Notes under the pieces: generated by a model
Told to the model about the DNA's origin: nothing
The model's database searches: none
Seen by the model: the letters and a program-made list of their open reading frames with translations, nothing else
Shown here: piece after piece, positions 53,101-53,325 of the stretch
How the letters are laid out: every line of letters begins with the position of its first letter
Position numbering within the stretch: position 1 is the first letter of the stretch
Assembly (NCBI GenBank): GCA_009772965.1
Contig: WPAF01000011.1
Coordinates: forward strand, 1-53,325
DNA length: 53,325 bases
Origin: Candidatus Saganbacteria bacterium
GTDB taxonomy: Bacteria; Margulisbacteria; WOR-1; XYC2-FULL-46-14; WPAF01
Reading direction: 5' to 3'
Program-made: the position numbers and the translations under genes

Positions 53101-53325
53101 ATAGCATTCCCTAGTGGCGGAAGCTTCAATGGTTGCCGCAAATACTGCAGTGCCTATGATATTATTTTTATCTGTTCCAATGTACAATTCATAATGATCC
53201 AAATCCTTATCCGGCGCTTCGTTCCAGGCAATTTTGACATCTCGACTGTCAAAATACTGGCCATCATAGATATTTGAAATAGTAAAGATTTGAGGAGGAA
53301 TGGGATCGATTTTAAAAGAAGGCCA
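44137..53325 (-). CDS. Giant secreted/surface protein with FlgD-like, Ig-like and TolB-propeller repeats (5' partial)
   Basis: The ORF is open to the right edge of the window, so the N-terminus and signal peptide are missing; at least 3,061 residues are seen. Order on the - strand: FlgD/CHU_C-type Ig units (FSPNNDDNDGKKD, FSPNSDGEFDED, each ending in a WDG(T/K)D-type strand), about eight Ig-like modules of roughly 100 residues (48585-51000), a further FlgD-like unit with a large insert, WD40/TolB-type propeller blades (44685-46417), and a final Ig-like unit (TFEWYGIRGQASYKV) with a FlgD-like end (EWDGKNGRGDMVINGIYPF). These are extracellular beta domains, so adhesion or sugar binding is plausible, but function is unknown. 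The PorV-like gene follows with a 4-bp overlap. Two palindromic elements are read in frame (49035, 52381). Confidence 0.88.
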   Translation of the reverse strand, partial: WPSFKIDPIPPQIFTISNIYDGQYFDSRDVKIAWNEAPDKDLDHYELYIGTDKNNIIGTAVFAATIEASATRECYASLPGGNYWIYMRAYDKLLNFRGLDGKTNAPGHDLNLEENLVSFEIDHEPPVIAYNPNAYPPVSSQYFSPNNDDNDGKKDTTTISYSVTDKSYWRVNYLKQNEVSIEVKGEIIKDGKTVRMWTNKSPPCWQQALWDGTDDKGKIVEDGKYTIKITATDKALNTSTNESQWVAVDTTPPEIKNIVNSGIFSPNSDGEFDEDELKFDLSDNLSPRVSSTIEIIDSGDMFISRIRTGTSPVPTFLTADWDGMMISGDVAPDGKYKYKISAEDLAGNSAVNDLTNIVVDTTPPQINNLTDNIYKLQFKENYGSLDIKFKLIEASGYANVFASVLDAKGSMIQSYSITAEADKQYQVSWNGKDSFGFFVSDNSYIYYRLYAVDCVGNKKYLDSNQLVRVETPYTGILGNIIYSPDGELKIIVPQGALTSEAELSIEMRNTKLKVGENDNITLTYKLLPEGLKFNKPCQILFRYDRSKLNFAGQPVLPFEYINSWKQLSGNFKNDVFNGFIDRSGSYVIGADLTPPDPPIVNQPYTPTKSDLITVSGTAENKALVALDINGNIYTKTVHFPDWIISNIDVLEGENIIYTTAKDAAGNISKPSNKLTVIKDTTPPILNVLNADKLYLSNTVNLSASAHDAQSPTCEVWLSIKGPAQKEVFLKSYENGFNFDWSDSSLSEGTYTYVIRATDFLYNFSEKSGSMIVDKTPPYVMLDPRPINYYLSGNLELWGALDDNNFSSWILDYGAGAKPSSFTEISCGFSSRSFALISNFDTHLLPTGVYTFRLTAYDKAGNANSVVITKNIINSTMYASIFSPGINENIKGSVTVTGSISINPSEFSYYDLLCGGGAEHSSWSAILESNTLPASGDLGQWNTNGLSDGVYTLRLKAVNLGNESFIYDVPVVVDNTSPVSNITFPTSEEVLGGVISIQGTSSDQNFSQYKVEYGEGINPLSWAEIKTSQTPVSTGTSSFVLRTSEDKLADWITGSLNGIYTIRLTTTDKAGNASSSQVSFTVDNSINASLDFPPNDMALGDTIQIKGTASDINFKEYRVEYGNGSNPIVFYPIGNTHTNQVASEVLETWNTKTVSDETYTIRLVVIDKAGNEVKKTTMIIVDNTYPTVSISTPKTGDYLAGTISISGTVYDDNIQSYIIDYQDNANPGDWNYIYSTSEAQNIQYNNIFDWGASSLNGQYAIRIRAADKTGKTSTGEVSAILDNTQPVIAIASPTRESVNTGSMDINGEISDTNLASYSIKYSYGIEPIQFWQLSTGTTSQNGNLFVWPTANVKDGYYTLRFETEDKAGNKSSRDLPIIIDNSPAIAEIQEPADNQIVRGIVDIKGIACDADFTTYNFKGYEISVGTGLVPVQWTTIESLVVPKINETLCNWNTTGLSDGVYTLKLRSQDISGITEKTKAVIVDNTLPTASITSPTQGQTASGIASIVGTASDANIFEYKVYCKPTVSSTWTEIGSGNFSLANLTLATWNSILVGDGSYSIKLWVKDKAGSESEVIRDVTVNNVLAVVNDSASPTIISPNADGIDDVARINYTLSESSPVTVKIYKKPQYNTYKWEAKGVGTRYPRQDFTYTLNASGTNHPVQWFDYALTASGTRYPAQSFNWKVNGGGSENIKISTDMFISTVDPTTGYAPSKWSKDEYPGFNYTADINRSCWYHLYAATYQNKDGGSASAGIKNKTDSLLIDNLNTQYPPVSAAGPSNNWGNFNAVAGKTYIVNAFVHIGESLAEMGYSIPISASDSGIDTINYGGNKSIGVSINLPTPNGGTISGQSTSLGYSGSYSDNQYVSTSLNGSWSGANYSGALTAAYNYTGAAWSSSVSLTNKSCKSGPGSPTNYSESVSSLITVDPDVPSPTFALSGNTNSNVSLSISGANVVGSTSYTVPWNPPSNDPAGNCTPGPGIPTNYSKAISSMIIVPSTVSSPRFTLSGLLNSRVNLRFSDTGTTTTSNPDTTVIASTSYTESWNTSNDPAVVSAGWIKSGDISVPFNYDEASQSLSTNYTSPSSDIVLSGWTVNLKNPIDGTSADVILDGTPSASGSFKVKIADNLLVKTLQFNTLTSSGNRLVEWDGKDNANNFVPDGDYIYYIYAGPNIVKKSGTIKVQKSSEITSLAVSEAFISPNGDGLKDSTSINYTLSQNANSVSAAIKDKAGNTVRTISGSQSIGSHAITWNGKNDSNAIVPDGAYSVIVTAIDASGAARVKSASVTVDNNNPPTSDEDPKLIIGSPQGENKQPSWSPDGLKIAFLSDRSGNIDIWKMNPDGTQAKQITANSATENNPKWSPDGSKIVYSSDRLGELLLSKWNIWEINADGSNPIQITKDQTTFRDDNPSFSPDGKKIVYDSDQDGNFDLWTINTDGSGKSKITSSSEAETKPSWSPDGSKIAYQNQKGIGLFDVKNNNSQQLISQEGAANPSWSKDGTELLYNDNAGNIYSKPAYAGALVGVITYPILNQKLSGLVEIKGTALDTNFEGYKVEYSPNVTPYVWSEIGSSNIPKKDSILAVLNTAPLIDGEYILKLTSWDKAGNNLENSLIVNSDNDNWKLTISSLTQLTTSDAWDIEPTWSPDGSKIAFSSNRSGDYEIYIMNSDGANYINLTNNPAYDGKPKWSPDSTKITFVSDRSGNKDIWTMNSDGSNLKQLTDLTIIDNDPCWSPDSSKIAFSSNRSGNYNIWEINADGSSIPKKITSGEANDIEPSWSKWGIAFTSDRFGNKEIWMIDENGTQEAFRLTNDRNYEPCWSPFAIPLSDGSNRPLITFTSNRQGNPDIFVMDTDGVDQSKSLTDYTNTDCNPAWSPDGAKVAYASFKDGQYDVWVMNFAIKISILSVPSVKQTSDLEIISPKGGKKIENLRPTFEWYGIRGQASYKVVARKDVTNITFLKNISITEASPESGSRPAIAYAIHEFDEGLGKGTWNWKIQALDSNNNVIAETAEENFDTGAANGEGASIWTKYNDTEWDGKNGRGDMVINGIYPFEVVARAGGTTVSGRGKIAVLK
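44685..46417 (-). repeat. TolB/WD40-like propeller repeats in the giant protein
   Basis: Eleven blades of about 40 residues with the motif PSWSPDGSKIAFSSDRSGN, IDIWKMNPDGT and QIT. Five lie before and six after an inserted Ig-like module (about 45515-45785; VGVITYPILNQKLSG and on). Blades 4 and 5 are degenerate. A 5+6 division round an Ig unit suggests one broken propeller or two, for example a six-bladed one at the C-terminal side. Confidence 0.85.
48289..48432 (-). repeat. Three 16-residue tandem repeats in the giant protein
   Basis: Consecutive 48-bp units encode KWEAKGVGTRYPRQDF, TYTLNASGTNHPVQWF and DYALTASGTRYPAQSF. They share a (Y/W)-x-(L/A)-x-A-S-G-T-x-x-P-x-Q-x-F pattern. They lie at the start of a large non-repeat insert that seems to split a FlgD-like domain. 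Confidence 0.75.
48585..51000 (-). repeat. Array of about eight Ig-like modules in the giant protein
   Basis: Modules of about 300 bp each, with consensus elements ITSPT..G.VSIxGTASD, NF..YKVEYG, a W after x I, then LxxWNTxGLSDGxYTLRL and DKAGN followed by VDNT. Copies are diverged. A ninth copy lies within the propeller region at about 45515-45785. Confidence 0.8.
49035..49060. repeat. In-frame palindromic element in the giant gene, copy 1
   Basis: Stem GGACAGGG (49035-49042), loop ACAAG (49043-49047), complementary stem CCCTGTCC (49048-49055), then CTACA (49056-49060). It encodes TGLVPVQ-like residues in the - strand reading frame, in a position where the neighbouring Ig modules have a same-length segment (EGINPLSW). 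Confidence 0.75.
52381..52406. repeat. In-frame palindromic element in the giant gene, copy 2
   Basis: In the orientation opposite to copy 1: TGTAG (52381-52385), stem GGACAGGG (52386-52393), loop CTAGT (52394-52398), complementary stem (52399-52406). It has the same arms as the 49035-49060 copy and differs in one loop base. It is read as TGTSPVPT in the giant protein. Confidence 0.78.

Overview
The window comes from an A+T-rich, Gram-negative-type (diderm) bacterium outside Proteobacteria. Diderm evidence is an LptC/LptA-type protein, an MlaE-MlaF-MlaD lipid transporter, several predicted outer-membrane beta-barrels, a lipoprotein-like secreted protein and an SLH-domain protein anchored to a barrel. 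It also has traits usual in Firmicutes-like (Terrabacteria) lineages: a split transketolase, a CsaB/DUF5693/WecG-type group and the order hpf-secA-prfB. The mixture, with a PorV/UPF0164-like protein and a giant Ig/TolB-repeat protein, best fits a Candidatus Margulisbacteria (WOR-1/Saganbacteria)-type genome. That assignment is inference.

Layout. From 1 to 23.6 kb nearly all genes are on the + strand: gap-pgk, a tRNA-Ala on the other strand, secG and a small channel-like protein, three exported proteins, a compact wall/division block (mraY-murD-ftsW-murG-murC-murB), split transketolase, dCMP deaminase, prephenate dehydratase, a barrel-SLH protein, argS, ilvE, acpS, nnrD and mlaEFD. Many neighbours overlap by 4 bp (ATGA), so they are probably translationally coupled.

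At 23.6-23.8 kb gene direction reverses. The convergent 221-bp gap holds a 28-bp site that looks like a XerC/XerD dif site, which suggests that the window spans the chromosome terminus. From there to 41.3 kb genes are on the - strand (listed here in transcription order from high to low coordinates): comF, hpf, secA, an AAA ATPase, prfB, DUF5693, then csaB, wecG, purC, a membrane protein, ispG, purB, an exported protein and a GH5 glycosidase. A + strand MNT/HEPN toxin-antitoxin pair and a short DUF1565-type gene sit between DUF5693 and csaB.

From 41.3 to 43.2 kb two + strand genes encode an AlbA_2-type regulator and an LptC/LptA fusion. The rest of the window is a - strand pair: a giant surface or secreted protein (more than 3,000 residues, running off the right edge) and a PorV-like outer-membrane protein split by a 38-bp tandem duplication.

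The window also holds several families of small repeats: 8-bp-stem palindromes with covarying stems (two in frame in the giant gene, one in murG, one intergenic), heptamer arrays of the ATTACGC type, GCCTGCC palindromes, a REP-like double hairpin, and an insertion-sequence-like direct repeat at the left edge.

A common theme is the cell envelope: peptidoglycan synthesis, pyruvylated wall polymer (CsaB) with an SLH ligand-binding protein, lipid and LPS transport across the periplasm, and large exported proteins.
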